Assembly (NCBI RefSeq): GCF_025340265.1
Contig: NZ_CP022707.1
Span: 2,790,501 to 2,854,500 of the forward strand
Reading direction: 5' to 3'
DNA: 64,000 bases
Source of the DNA: Novosphingobium sp. 9
GTDB lineage: Bacteria; Pseudomonadota; Alphaproteobacteria; Sphingomonadales; Sphingomonadaceae
How positions within the stretch are numbered: the stretch's first letter is position 1; each line of letters starts with the position of its first letter. Shown here piece by piece: positions 1 to 8,920 of the stretch. The translations under genes were made by a program, and so were the position numbers. The notes beneath the pieces were generated by a model. It was given only the letters and a program-made list of their open reading frames with translations, was not told the DNA's origin and searched no databases.

Positions 1-755
1 ACGTAGTTCTGGAAGGCGAAGTTCTCCGCCTCCAGCATGCGCATCGCCGGGCGCCCGGAGTAGTGCGGCTGGCCCATCACCTGCCGCGCCCCTTCGGAGA
101 GCAGCGCGGTGTAGATCGGGTGCTTGGGCATCAGGTCGGCGATGAACTGGTTGCCGTGCTTGGCGTTGAACTCGTCGGCATCGCGGAACGACATGTCGAA
201 GAAGCGCCCGGCGAGCCCATCCCAGAACGGCGAGTTACCGGCATCGTCGATCGCCCCGCGCAGTTCGGCCAGCGTCGTCTCGCCAAAGCGCGATCGATGC
301 TCGCGAATGAACAGGTAGCGGCTGCGCGCCAGCAGCTTGCCCACGCCCGCCGAGCGTTCGGTGGCGTCGAGATAGAGCCCGCCCACCTCGCTCGCGCCGT
401 CAAGATCGGTGCACAGTGTCAGCATCTCGGCGCGGAAGGTGCGGTCCAGCTCGCGCGAGTGCTGGGTAATCCGGCCGATGCGATAGGAGTAGAACGGGAA
501 CTCGGTGCCGACCTGCGAAAAGGCCTGACAGGTGCCGCGCACCTTGCCGGTGGCGGTATCCTCCAGAATGAACACGAACAGGTCGTTGGCGATCTCCTCG
601 CTGTCGCGCGCGAAGCACTTCGCGGTGCGCTTCAGCTTGGCTTCCAGCGTCGGACGGTCGGGCGGCAGGTTGGTGAAACCGCCGCCGGTGCCCTTGGCCA
701 TGCGGTAGAGGGCATCGAGATCGGTCTCGCGGGCGGTGCGCAGAAGAAATGTCAT
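1..755 (-). CDS. astA: Arginine N-succinyltransferase (AstA), 3' end outside the window
   Basis: AstA transfers succinyl from succinyl-CoA to the alpha-amino group of arginine, the first step of the cytoplasmic AST pathway of arginine catabolism. The reading frame opens with an ATG at 755 (MTFLLRTARETDLDALYRMA) and is open to the window edge, giving 251 codons of a family usually near 340 residues. Family-typical stretches are visible near the cut end: NSPFWDGL, QFIADLMPKHPIYTALL and MLEAENFAFQNYV. The start overlaps the stop of the upstream hydrolase by four bases (ATGA), which fixes the start and implies translational coupling. It is the last visible gene of a four-gene minus-strand operon. 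astB and astC are not seen and could lie beyond base 1. Confidence 0.93.
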   Translation of the reverse strand, partial: MTFLLRTARETDLDALYRMAKGTGGGFTNLPPDRPTLEAKLKRTAKCFARDSEEIANDLFVFILEDTATGKVRGTCQAFSQVGTEFPFYSYRIGRITQHSRELDRTFRAEMLTLCTDLDGASEVGGLYLDATERSAGVGKLLARSRYLFIREHRSRFGETTLAELRGAIDDAGNSPFWDGLAGRFFDMSFRDADEFNAKHGNQFIADLMPKHPIYTALLSEGARQVMGQPHYSGRPAMRMLEAENFAFQNY

Positions 756-1960
756 GGGGCCACACCATGGCGGTCGAGCCGGTACATCACAAGCGCCGTC
801 AGCGCCGCGCGCGCTTCCAGCAAGGAGGCGATCAGGAATTCGTCGGGCGAATGGATCGCGCCGCCCAAGGCGCCCATCGTGTCGAGCACCGGCACCCCGC
901 AGGCCGCGATGTTGTTGCCGTCGCACACCCCGCCGGTATCCTGCCAGCGCATCGGCTGGCCAAGGTCCGCCGCCGCCTGACTGACGAGGCCATAGAGCGC
1001 CTCGGTCTTCGCGCCAACCGGCTTGGGCGGGCGCGAGACGCCGCCGTGGACATGGATATGCACATCGTGCTGCGCCGAGACCGCCGCGATCAGCGCGGCG
1101 ACTTCGGCCTGCGCCGTCTCGGCAAGCTCAGGCGTGCGGGGGCGCATGTTGAAGTGCAGGATCGCAAGGTCGGGCACGGTGTTGTTCGGCCCGCCGCCCT
1201 CGATCCGCGCCGGATTCACCGTCAGCCCCTCGCGCACCAGCGCGGCCAGCCGCAGCGCGAGGTCGGACGCGGCGAGCACCGCATTGCGCCCCTCCTGCGG
1301 GTTGCGCCCGGCATGGGCGGAGCGACCGTGGATGACGAGCGCATAGTTGCCCGAACCCGGCCTGGCCCGCGCCATCGAGCCATCGGGCAGCGCCGGTTCA
1401 TAAGTCAGCGCCGCCAGCTTGCCTTGCGCCAGCTGCGCGATCAGTGCGGCGGAGGACAGCGATCCGGTCTCCTCGTCGCTGTTGATCAGCACGTCGTAGC
1501 CGAGTGTCGTCTCCCCTGCCTGCTCGTAGGCCAGCAGCCCTGCCAGCATCACGGCAAGGCCGCCTTTCATGTCGGCGGTGCCGGGGCCGTGGAGCGTATC
1601 CTCGTCCAGCCAGTCGCAGGTCTGGAACGGGTGCGCCTCGGGGTAGACGGTGTCCATGTGCCCGGTCAGGATCACGCGCCGCGCCGCTTCGGGGCGCACC
1701 GAGAGCACCAGATGGCGGCCATGCATGACGCTGCGCGCAATCCCTTGCGCATCGACCTTCTCGACCGGCGCGGGTTCGACCAGCCGCACCTCGCCGGGAA
1801 GCTGCGCGAAGGCCTCGCTCAGCAGGTCCGCCATGCGCGCCAGACCGGCAAGGTTCGCCGTGCCCGAGTTCACCGCCGCCCAGTCGAGCGTGTGCCGCAG
1901 GATCGGCGCGCGCGCGATCGGGGCGATCAGCGCCTGTTCGGCGCCCGACAGTCCGCTCAT
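752..1960 (-). CDS. M20-family metallohydrolase in the ast operon
   Basis: A 402-residue cytoplasmic M20 zinc amidohydrolase of the carboxypeptidase G2/ArgE/DapE type. Metal-site motifs are in order: GHMDTVYPE (H101, D103), GPGTADMKGG (D130), NSDEETGS (catalytic E163, then E164), the dimerisation-domain HGRSAHAG (H216), and a C-terminal IHSPDEF histidine. It overlaps astD upstream and astA downstream by four bases each. The AST pathway ends with hydrolysis of N-succinylglutamate, normally by AstE, which is a different fold. Because this amidase sits between astD and astA, I infer that it removes the succinyl group from succinylglutamate. Deacylation of another N-acyl amino acid is the alternative. 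The M20 family is clear; the substrate is inferred. Confidence 0.85.
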   Translation of the reverse strand: MSGLSGAEQALIAPIARAPILRHTLDWAAVNSGTANLAGLARMADLLSEAFAQLPGEVRLVEPAPVEKVDAQGIARSVMHGRHLVLSVRPEAARRVILTGHMDTVYPEAHPFQTCDWLDEDTLHGPGTADMKGGLAVMLAGLLAYEQAGETTLGYDVLINSDEETGSLSSAALIAQLAQGKLAALTYEPALPDGSMARARPGSGNYALVIHGRSAHAGRNPQEGRNAVLAASDLALRLAALVREGLTVNPARIEGGGPNNTVPDLAILHFNMRPRTPELAETAQAEVAALIAAVSAQHDVHIHVHGGVSRPPKPVGAKTEALYGLVSQAAADLGQPMRWQDTGGVCDGNNIAACGVPVLDTMGALGGAIHSPDEFLIASLLEARAALTALVMYRLDRHGVAP

Positions 1961-3384
1961 GCCGGAACGACGTCGGTCAGCTTGCCCGCCAATGCAGCCG
2001 CGTTACCGGAGACACCCGCCGCCTCGAAGCTCGCCATCGGCCAGGCGCAGTAGTCGGCGGCGTAGAAGGCGCTGGGGCGGTGGTTGCCGCTGTCGCCAAG
2101 GCCGCCGAACGGCATCGATCCTGCCGCGCCGGTGGTCGGGCGGTTGCGGTTGACCACGCCTGCGCGGCATTCGATCGTGAAGCGCTGCCACAGTGCATCG
2201 TCGGCGCTGACCAGCCCGGCTGACAGGCCGAAGCGCGTATCGTTGGCGGCGGCGATGGCGGCATCGAAATCGGCGACGCGGCGCACTTGCAGCACCGGCG
2301 CGAAGATTTCCTCGTCGGGCACATCCACGCCGGTCACGTCGAGGATGGCGGGCGTCACGAAAGCGCCGCTGCGCCCGGCGATCCGCTCGAACGGGCGCAG
2401 GACTTTCGCACCCAGATCGACCAGCGCCGTCACTTGCGCGCGGGCACCATCGGCGGCGGCCTCGGAAATCAGCGGGCCGATATAGGGCTCGGGCGTCTCG
2501 TTCCACGCGCCGATGCGCAGGCGTCCCGCCATGGCATCGACCGTCGCGATCAGGTCATCGGCAAAGGCGTTGTCGGGCACGATCAGGCGCCGCGCGCACG
2601 AACAGCGCTGGCCGGTGGTGACGAAGGCCGACTGGACGACCACCGAAGCAGCCTCTTCCAGATCGTCGGCATCCCAGACCACCAGCGGGTTGTTGCCGCC
2701 CAGTTCCAGCGCGAGGACGACATGCGGGCGATCCGCGAAGAGGCGGCGGAAAAACGCGCCCGCGCCCGCCGATCCGGTGAACAGCAACCCGTCGATCGCA
2801 CCGCCGACCAGTGCCTCACCGGTCGTCCGCCCACCCTGCAGGATCGTGAAGACGCCTTCGGGAAGCCCCGCCTCGGCCCAGCATTCGGCCATCAGCGCGC
2901 CGGTGGCAGGCGTCATTTCCGAAGGCTTGAACACCACCGTATTGCCTGCCAGCAGCGCGGGCACGATGTGGCCGTTGGGCAGGTGTCCGGGGAAGTTGAA
3001 CGGCCCCAGCACCGCCATCACGCCATGCGGGCGATGGCGCAGCACCGCCTCGCCGAAGGGCTGGGCGACGTGCTTTTCTCCGGCCCGCTCGGCCTGCGCG
3101 GCGATCGAGATCGCCACCTTGCCGATCATCGCGCCGACTTCGGCGCGGCCTTCCCACAAGGGCTTGCCGGTCTCTTTCGAGATCGTCTCGGCCAGCCTTT
3201 CACGGTGAGCCTCCAGCACTTGCGCATAGCGCTGCACCAGCGCCACGCGTTCGCCAAGCGGCATGGCCGCCCAGCGGGGAAAGCCTTCGCGCGCACGGGC
3301 AAGGGCTGCGTGAACTTCATCCGCCGAGGCTTCCGGCCCCTCCCAGACGAGATCGCCGCTGGCCGGGTCGAACGAACGGATCAT
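1957..3384 (-). CDS. astD: N-succinylglutamate 5-semialdehyde dehydrogenase (AstD)
   Basis: A 475-residue aldehyde dehydrogenase that oxidises N-succinylglutamate semialdehyde to N-succinylglutamate with NAD+ in arginine degradation. The Rossmann/active-site landmarks are PFNFPGHLPNGHI (N130 holds the thiohemiacetal), FTGSAGAG for NAD binding, LELGGNNPLVV (general base E227) and GQRCSCARRLIVP (catalytic C261). The GQRCxCARRL form is typical of AstD rather than of generic aldehyde dehydrogenases. Length matches the family (about 485). The start overlaps the stop of the DUF1338 gene by four bases and the end overlaps the M20 hydrolase by four bases, so all four genes are probably one transcript. 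Confidence 0.93.
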   Translation of the reverse strand: MIRSFDPASGDLVWEGPEASADEVHAALARAREGFPRWAAMPLGERVALVQRYAQVLEAHRERLAETISKETGKPLWEGRAEVGAMIGKVAISIAAQAERAGEKHVAQPFGEAVLRHRPHGVMAVLGPFNFPGHLPNGHIVPALLAGNTVVFKPSEMTPATGALMAECWAEAGLPEGVFTILQGGRTTGEALVGGAIDGLLFTGSAGAGAFFRRLFADRPHVVLALELGGNNPLVVWDADDLEEAASVVVQSAFVTTGQRCSCARRLIVPDNAFADDLIATVDAMAGRLRIGAWNETPEPYIGPLISEAAADGARAQVTALVDLGAKVLRPFERIAGRSGAFVTPAILDVTGVDVPDEEIFAPVLQVRRVADFDAAIAAANDTRFGLSAGLVSADDALWQRFTIECRAGVVNRNRPTTGAAGSMPFGGLGDSGNHRPSAFYAADYCAWPMASFEAAGVSGNAAALAGKLTDVVPA

Positions 3385-4415
3385 GCACTCTTCTCCTGAT
3401 GGGCGCTGCCCATATTGTCGCGCGTCATCGCGAAAATGCCGGTGGCGTTGCCGCTGTCGAAGCGCAGGTCCAGCCCGCCGGTTTCCGGGTCAGGATCGCG
3501 GCTGATGAATTCGTAGAACGAGCCCGGCACCTCGCGGGCGATCTCCGCGCCCGTCGCATCACGGAACGGGCGGGTCACGCGGTCGGCGAGGAACGCGGTC
3601 TGGCGGACCCGGCCCGAGGCCGAGACCTCGACCGAAGGCTTCATCGCAAAGCCCTGTTCGCGCAAGGATTCCGCCAGTGCCTCGACATGGGGAACGCGGG
3701 TGGTCGCATGGTTGAAGGCATTGCCCTCCGTGGCGATCCAGCCACCCTCGCGACTGTGCGCCAGCAGCGTCTCGTAATCGGCAAGCGCGGGCGCGGGGTG
3801 TTGGCGATCGAAGGCCGAGAGCACCGCGCGAAGGATCGTCACGCCGTCCTCCAGCGAGCAGGCGCCGTCCGCCGCCAGGCGGTCAAGCGCAGCCCAGGCG
3901 GCCGCGTCAATCGGGTCGCGCGAGGTGCCGAAGATCGCCTCGGCGGCACCCTGTGCCTCGGGGGCCAACTGGTCGATGTGCAGTTCGGACACGAAGAACT
4001 GCGGGATCGCCTCGGGAAAATCGACCTGCGCATAGGCGCGCCCGGTCATCTTCAGCGCAGGCAACGGATAGAGCCCGGAGACCTGATAGCCCAGCGGCGC
4101 CAGCAACCGCGCCATGCCTTCGCAGCCTGAGGGCAGCGCCCCGCTCGGCCCGTCGATGGTGCGCAGCGCCCCGTGGTCGGACACGATCCGCTCGCCCTTT
4201 TGGCGCACACCGTCGACATAGCGGGCAGCAGAGGGCACGCGCTCCAGCAGGTCCATGAACAGCGCGGCATTCAGCGCCCATGCCAACTGCGCGCGCGACG
4301 GTTTGCCCTCGCTATTCCTTGCCAGCGCCGGATCGAGTTCCAGCGTTTCGAGCACAAATTGCGTCGATTTTTCGCCGATTACCGGCTCCAGCAGCGCTGC
4401 GATCAGGGCGGCCAT
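3381..4415 (-). CDS. DUF1338 (HglS-like) non-haem iron dioxygenase/decarboxylase
   Basis: A 344-residue DUF1338 protein. In Pseudomonas putida the DUF1338 enzyme HglS converts 2-oxoadipate to 2-hydroxyglutarate in lysine catabolism. The predicted iron ligands and substrate arginine are present: DHGALRTI (H81, R85, the same H-x3-R spacing as HglS H70/R74), FNHATTRV (H236) and EVPGSFYEFISR (E302). FVSELHIDQL is another family block. It is about 120 residues shorter than HglS and YdcJ. It is the first gene of the operon, sharing a four-base overlap with astD. HglS is not part of the classical AST pathway, so its role here is unknown. Possibilities are a lysine/2-oxoadipate branch or oxidation of another 2-oxoacid from amino acid turnover. 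Confidence 0.82.
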   Translation of the reverse strand: MAALIAALLEPVIGEKSTQFVLETLELDPALARNSEGKPSRAQLAWALNAALFMDLLERVPSAARYVDGVRQKGERIVSDHGALRTIDGPSGALPSGCEGMARLLAPLGYQVSGLYPLPALKMTGRAYAQVDFPEAIPQFFVSELHIDQLAPEAQGAAEAIFGTSRDPIDAAAWAALDRLAADGACSLEDGVTILRAVLSAFDRQHPAPALADYETLLAHSREGGWIATEGNAFNHATTRVPHVEALAESLREQGFAMKPSVEVSASGRVRQTAFLADRVTRPFRDATGAEIAREVPGSFYEFISRDPDPETGGLDLRFDSGNATGIFAMTRDNMGSAHQEKSA

Positions 4416-4561
4416 GGGATAATCCTCGCTATATCTTTATTGCGTTACCGGGAAACATAAGCCCCGATCTCGGGCAAGTCCATGCCTGTAGCCCTACCAT
4501 CTGTGCCCGCCTGACCTGACAGAGAAAGACAGAGAGGGGGTAGAGACGGACCGAATACCCC
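4416..4561. promoter_or_regulatory. Probable promoter region of the DUF1338-astD-M20-astA operon
   Basis: A 146-base gap between the end of hppD and the start of the DUF1338 gene, both on the minus strand. It is less GC-rich than its surroundings near 4420-4460, with TATA-like runs such as 'ataatcctcgctatatc'. A promoter here would make the ast-type operon independent of phhA-hppD. No operator was recognised. Confidence 0.35.
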
Positions 4562-5683
4562 TCAGCGCGCCTCGATCAACCGGTCGGCGCCCTCATCGTC
4601 TAGCTTCAATACGCCGCGTCGCACCTGATCGCGCTCCATGCTTTCGAACAGCGCCTTGAAATTGCCCTCGCCAAAGCCATCGTCACCCTGCCGCTCGATG
4701 AACTCGAAGAACACCGGGCCGACCTGCGCCTCGGCGAAGATCTGGAGCAGCAGGCATGGCGCCTCGCCGGTCGTCGTCCCGTCGAGCAGGATGCCGCGCG
4801 CGCGAAGTTCGTCCACCGGCTGGCCGTGCCCCGGCAGGCGTTCGGCCAGCATCTCGTAGTAGGTTGCGGGCGGCGCGGTCATGAACGGCACGCCCAGTGC
4901 TTTCAGCGCATCCCATGTGGCGACAAGATCGTCAGAGATCAGCGCGATATGCTGGATGCCCTCGCCGTTGAAGGCGCGCAGAAACTCGTCGATCTGGCCT
5001 TTTCCAGCTTCACCCTCTTCGTTGAGCGGGATGCGGATCTTGCCGTCGGGCGCGGTCAACGCCTTGCTGGTGAGGCCGGTATATTCGCCCTTTATGTCGA
5101 AATAGCGGATCTCACGGAAGTTGAAGAGCCGTTCGTAGTAGTCCGCCCAATAGGCCATGCGCCCGCGATGGGCGTTGTGGGTCAGGTGATCGATCAGCTT
5201 AAGCCCCGCGCCGACGGGATGACGGTCGACGCCGGGGAGGTACTCGAAATCGATGTCGTAGATCGACAGCGCTCCGTCTCCATCCCGTTCATAGCGATCA
5301 ACCAGATAGAGGATCGCATTGCCAACGCCGCGAATGCCGGGCAGGCGCAGTTCCATCGGCCCGGTGGCGACCTCCACCGGCTCGGCATCGCGGGCGAGCA
5401 GTTCGGCATAGGCAGCGGCGGCATCCTTCACCCGGAACCCCATGCCGCAGGCCGAAGGGCCATGCTCGCGCGCGAAGAACCAGGCGGGCGAACGCGGCTC
5501 GTAATTGGTGACGAAATTGATCCCGCCCTGCCGCCACAGCTCGACCTGCTTGGAGCGATGGCGCGCGACGAGCGTAAAGCCCATTGCCGCGAACACTGGC
5601 TCGAGCACGCCTTTCTCGGGCGCGGAAAACTCGACGAATTCGAATCCGTCGAGGCCGATGGGATTGGCGAAAAGGTCAGTCAT
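4562..5683 (-). CDS. hppD: 4-hydroxyphenylpyruvate dioxygenase
   Basis: A 373-residue cytoplasmic non-haem Fe(II) dioxygenase that converts 4-hydroxyphenylpyruvate to homogentisate in tyrosine degradation. It has two vicinal-oxygen-chelate domains, and the catalytic one lies in the C-terminal half. The iron ligands are visible in [10 protein letters not shown] (H166), GIQHIALIS (H245) and VFFEFIER (E327), at the spacing expected for the family. Length is normal for bacterial enzymes (about 355-375). The start overlaps the stop of phhA by four bases, so phenylalanine hydroxylation and the next ring-opening preparation step are co-translated. The divergent Lrp-type gene upstream of phhA is the likely regulator. 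Confidence 0.96.
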   Translation of the reverse strand: MTDLFANPIGLDGFEFVEFSAPEKGVLEPVFAAMGFTLVARHRSKQVELWRQGGINFVTNYEPRSPAWFFAREHGPSACGMGFRVKDAAAAYAELLARDAEPVEVATGPMELRLPGIRGVGNAILYLVDRYERDGDGALSIYDIDFEYLPGVDRHPVGAGLKLIDHLTHNAHRGRMAYWADYYERLFNFREIRYFDIKGEYTGLTSKALTAPDGKIRIPLNEEGEAGKGQIDEFLRAFNGEGIQHIALISDDLVATWDALKALGVPFMTAPPATYYEMLAERLPGHGQPVDELRARGILLDGTTTGEAPCLLLQIFAEAQVGPVFFEFIERQGDDGFGEGNFKALFESMERDQVRRGVLKLDDEGADRLIEAR

Positions 5684-6558
5684 GGGTTTGGCTCTCCGGC
5701 AAGGGTGAAAGGTGTTTCGCCGGGCAGCAAGGCCCCCGGCTCGACCGGGGGCGCGTGTCGCCCCTCGGCATAGAGCGGCGATAGATCCAGCGCGGACAGT
5801 TGGGCGATCAGCTGCTCCAAACTGTCGAGCACGAAGTAGGTCTGCTGGAACGTATCGATGCGATAGCCGGTGCGCTGCACGCGCGCCGGATCGAACGGCA
5901 GGCGCAGCACCGCGCTGTCCTCCACCGAGAAGCGCGTCTCGCCCGCCGAGGACAGGATGCCCGCCCCGAACGCCTTGAGGGCGCGCCCGTTTGCACCTTC
6001 CTCGCAGATCAGCCCGAACTCGATGGTGTACCAGTAAAGCCGCGCCAGCATGTCGAGCGCGCCCATCGCCATCGCCTTTGCGCCCGCGCGGCCATAAAGT
6101 TCGAGGAAGTCGGCAACGGCGGGATCCAGCAGCATCGGCACATGACCGAAGAAATCGTGGAACACGTCCGGCTCGACCAGATAGTCCAGCTCATGTTCCT
6201 CGCGCAGCCAGCGCGTCACTGGAAAGCGACGGTGCGCAAGATGCTCGAAGAACACTGCATCGGGGATGAAACCCGGCACCGCGACCAGCTGCCAGCCAGT
6301 CGCCGTCGCAATCACGCGGTTGGCCTCGTCGAAGCGGGGGATGCCGTTGGCACAGTCAAGCCGCGCCAGACCCTCGCGGAACGATCGCGCGGCGTGGGTG
6401 GCGGCGAGTGCGGACTGGCGCGCATAAAGGTGGCGCCAGCGATCGTGCATCGCCGGAGTGTAAGTGTGCCAGTCCTGCGCGAGGGTGTAATCCTCGCGCG
6501 CGCCTTCGTACTCTCCCCGAAGGCCGCTGGCGCTCGTTGACGGCTGCGGCATCTTCAT
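5680..6558 (-). CDS. phhA: Phenylalanine 4-monooxygenase
   Basis: A 292-residue pterin-dependent aromatic amino acid hydroxylase that converts phenylalanine to tyrosine. The iron-binding facial triad is present: [13 protein letters not shown] (H134, H139) and YWYTIEFGL (E180). [18 protein letters not shown] near the C-terminus is also family-typical. It lacks the N-terminal ACT regulatory domain of animal enzymes, as bacterial forms do. It is the first gene of a phhA-hppD pair with a four-base overlap. A pterin-4a-carbinolamine dehydratase (phhB) to recycle the cofactor is not in the window. Upstream, 107 bases separate it from a divergent Lrp/AsnC regulator. Confidence 0.96.
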   Translation of the reverse strand: MKMPQPSTSASGLRGEYEGAREDYTLAQDWHTYTPAMHDRWRHLYARQSALAATHAARSFREGLARLDCANGIPRFDEANRVIATATGWQLVAVPGFIPDAVFFEHLAHRRFPVTRWLREEHELDYLVEPDVFHDFFGHVPMLLDPAVADFLELYGRAGAKAMAMGALDMLARLYWYTIEFGLICEEGANGRALKAFGAGILSSAGETRFSVEDSAVLRLPFDPARVQRTGYRIDTFQQTYFVLDSLEQLIAQLSALDLSPLYAEGRHAPPVEPGALLPGETPFTLAGEPNP

Positions 6559-6665
6559 AGCTCGACGATAGCACCACGGCCGCAGCGAATCCGTGTGAAT
6601 TGCTGACCCCGCACCGATCCGCTAGAGTGGATTCCACCAAGAACCCCCGCAAAGGGAGAGGAACC
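6559..6665. promoter_or_regulatory. Divergent promoter region, phhA and lrp-type regulator
   Basis: A 107-base gap between the divergent starts of phhA (minus) and the Lrp/AsnC gene (plus). Such spacing suits a shared control region bound by the Lrp-type protein, which commonly represses itself and activates its neighbour. A Shine-Dalgarno 'agggagagg' lies just before 6666. No specific operator was identified by eye. Confidence 0.4.
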
Positions 6666-7127
6666 ATGCCGCTCGATGCGTTCGACCGTGCAATCATCGA
6701 CGCGCTTCAGGAAGATGCTCGCATGCCGGTGGCGCAGATTGCCGAACGGGTGTCCCTATCGGCCACCCCGGTCAGCCGCCGCATCCACCATCTGGAAGAG
6801 GACGGCACGATCCAAGGCTACATCCCGGTGATCGACCCGCGCCGGATCGGGCTGGAACTCGACGCCTATGTGCTGATCAACCTGGAAGCCCATTCGGACG
6901 AAAGCATCCGCCGTTTCGAAAGCGCAATCGACGCGCATCCCTACGTCATCGCCTGTCACGCGGTGACGGGCGAGATGGACTACCTTGTCCACGTCGTCGC
7001 TCGCGATGTCGAACATCTCTCGCAGATCACTCTCAAGACACTCGTGCGCATCCCCGGCGTACGCGATGTCCAGTCGCTGATTGTGCTGGAAACGGTGAAA
7101 CGCGCGCGAGCCTTGCCGCTGGAGTAA
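6666..7127 (+). CDS. Lrp/AsnC-family transcriptional regulator
   Basis: A 153-residue DNA-binding regulator with an N-terminal winged helix-turn-helix (FDRAIIDALQEDARMPVAQI then LSATPVSRRIHHLEEDGTI, residues about 6-50) and a C-terminal RAM/ACT effector domain ending in GVRDVQSLIVLETVKRA. The ATG at 6666 was chosen because 'aagggagagg' precedes it and because it gives the normal family length; an upstream in-frame ATG at 6600 would add an unlikely tail. It is divergent from phhA-hppD, so an aromatic amino acid is a likely effector. That is inference from position, as seen for other Lrp proteins next to the genes they control. Confidence 0.9.
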   Translation: MPLDAFDRAIIDALQEDARMPVAQIAERVSLSATPVSRRIHHLEEDGTIQGYIPVIDPRRIGLELDAYVLINLEAHSDESIRRFESAIDAHPYVIACHAVTGEMDYLVHVVARDVEHLSQITLKTLVRIPGVRDVQSLIVLETVKRARALPLE

Positions 7128-7486
7128 GAGCGCCTGCCGCCGCGACAGGCATAAACGGCTGGTCCGTAAACGCCCCATTGTGGACATATCCCCTCTCCTC
7201 TTGAGGGGAGAGGTACGCAGGCTTGGCTGCTTGCTGCCTAGCCGTAGTTGAGAGGGGTTTATACCGCGCGCTCCCCTCTCATAACCCTCTCCCTTGAAAG
7301 GGAGAGGGTTATGATCGCTAACCATCCCTTGCCCTTCAGAAGGGCAAGGCACCGGAGACCATCAGGCCATCCGAACCGCGAACAGGCGGAACAAAGCTTT
7401 GCCGCGATGCTTGCACCTGCATCCCCTTGCAGGCAGGAGCGTCGTCCTGCCTCCCTCTCGCCGCAACAAGGCTGCTGCCAGACCCG
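7128..7486. repeat. Gene-free stretch with three intergenic hairpins
   Basis: A 359-base spacer without a convincing gene. It holds three stem-loops built on related C/T-rich sequence. One is at 7191-7212 (arm cctctcctc, 4-base loop, one G-U pair). A perfect 15-bp hairpin is at 7281-7312 (arm ataaccctctccctt, 2-base loop). A perfect 10-bp hairpin is at 7327-7349 (arm ccttgccctt, 3-base loop). None is followed by a clear T-run. They look like REP-like dispersed elements, and they lie downstream of the lrp-type gene and upstream of the abrB-like gene. Confidence 0.6.
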
Positions 7487-8558
7487 ATGATCGCCCTGCT
7501 CACCCGATCCGCCCCGCTGCGCTGGTGCGTGCTGATCGCGCTCTCTGCGCTGCTCGCAGGCGGAATGGACCTGATCGGCATTCCCGCCGGGCTGATGATG
7601 GGGCCGATGGTCGCCTCGATCCTGTTCGCGGTGAACGGGGTCGAGATCAAGGTGCCCAAAGCCCCTTCGTCGCCTCGCAGGCGGTGATCGGCTGCCTGAT
7701 CGCCTCCTCGCTGGGGCAGAGATCGTGCCGCAGATGGCTAGGAACGGCGCGCTGTTCGTCGGCGCGGCGCTGGCGACGCTGGCAGTCGCGTTCGGAACCG
7801 GCGTGGTGCTCGCCCGAATGCGCGTGCTGCCGGGAGCGGTCGCCGTCTGGGGCTCGGCGCCGGGACTTGCCACCGCGATGGTGCTGATGGCGCGCGACAG
7901 CGGCGCGGACTACCGCCTCGTCGCCTTCATGACGTACCTGCGCATGCTGATGGTCGCCATCGGCGCGACCGTGCTCTCGCTGGTGCTGGGCGCGCATGGC
8001 GGCGGCACCGCGCCTGCGCCCGCCCCCGTGCACGACCCGTGGTTCTGGCCGATCGACCTCCACGGCGCGCTCGCCTCGGTCGGCGTGTGCGTTGTCGGCG
8101 CGTTCCTCGGACGGCTGGTACGCCTGCCCGCCGGAGACCTGCTCGGCCCGCTGATCCTGGGCACCGTGCTCAATATCGCCGGGCTGATCCCGCACCTCGC
8201 GCTGCCGCAAATCGTGCTGGCGGCGGCCTACATGATCGTTGGCTGGGGCATCGGCGCCCGCTTCACCCCGCAGACCATCCAGCAGGCCCGCGCGGCGCTG
8301 CTGCCCGTCGCGATCTCGGTACTGGCGATGATCTCGGGCTGCTTCTGCCTTGGCCTTGCGCTCCACTGGGCGACCGGGGTGGACATCCCCACCGCCTACC
8401 TCGCCACCAGCCCCGGCGGCATGGCCGCCATCGCCGTGATCGCCGCCAGCTCGCCGGTAAACGTCGCCTTCGTGCTGACGCTCCAGACCGTGCGGATGGC
8501 CGCGATCCTGCTGTTCGGCCCGGCGATCGCGCGCGCGGTGGCGAAGCGGTTCGCGTGA
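7487..8558 (+). pseudogene. AbrB-duplication membrane protein (COG3180), two frameshifts as read
   Basis: An integral membrane protein of the AbrB/'ammonia monooxygenase' family, function unproven. Translation starts at ATG 7487 (MIALLTRSAPLRW), breaks at CCCC 7662-7665 and again at GGGG 7713-7716, then stays open to 8558. Adding one base at each run restores a continuous frame of about 357 residues, the normal family length, reading ...FVASQAVIGCLIASSL... between the two breaks. Many hydrophobic segments are visible, with the paired family blocks GSAPGLATAMVLMA and ATSPGGMAAIAVIA marking the internal duplication. Either it is a decayed gene or, more likely given the same error type elsewhere, an assembly artefact. 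Confidence 0.75.
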
Positions 8559-8920
8559 GGGTTTTGAGGTAGGGAAGAAGGGGAAGGATAACGCAGGGGA
8601 GCAGAGCCCCCCTGCACCCCCGTTACGTCTCCCGACGCAAGGCTTGATGCGTGGCGAGCGCTTCGCGCTTTATCGCTAAGCTTTTACTTTCGTCATCCCC
8701 GCGCAGGCGGGGATCCAGTCCGACGCTGCGTAAGGAAGCTGGATCCCCGCCTTCGCGGGGATGACGAAATGAAGGAGCGGTGGCGTCAAAGGGGGCATGG
8801 GCGGCAGGACACAAAGCCTGCCCCACAAACCAAAGGCAGCGCCGGAAGACGTTCCGGGGGTGCAGGGGGCAAGGCCCCCTGCCGATATCCCTTAACCCCC
8901 TGAACCCCCGACCCCGACCT
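8559..8920. repeat. Gene-free stretch with nested inverted repeats
   Basis: A 362-base spacer between two convergent genes, built from repeats. The inner one (8688-8769) is the dispersed sphingomonad element: left arm cgtcatccccgcgcaggcgg and matching right arm ending gcggggatgacg, about 27 bp each around 22 bases. An outer 15-bp inverted pair (8608-8622 ccccctgcacccccg-type and 8855-8869 cgggggtgcaggggg) brackets it. A further hairpin, gcaggggg/ccccctgc, lies at 8862-8882 next to the glutamate dehydrogenase stop. No protein-coding signal was seen. Confidence 0.7.

Noticed and set aside
749..3399. Long plus-strand open frames opposite the ast-type operon (434 and 370 codons).
   Set aside because: They mirror the high-GC codon pattern of the real minus-strand genes, have no family motifs, and are rich in Arg/His as antisense frames in GC-rich DNA are.
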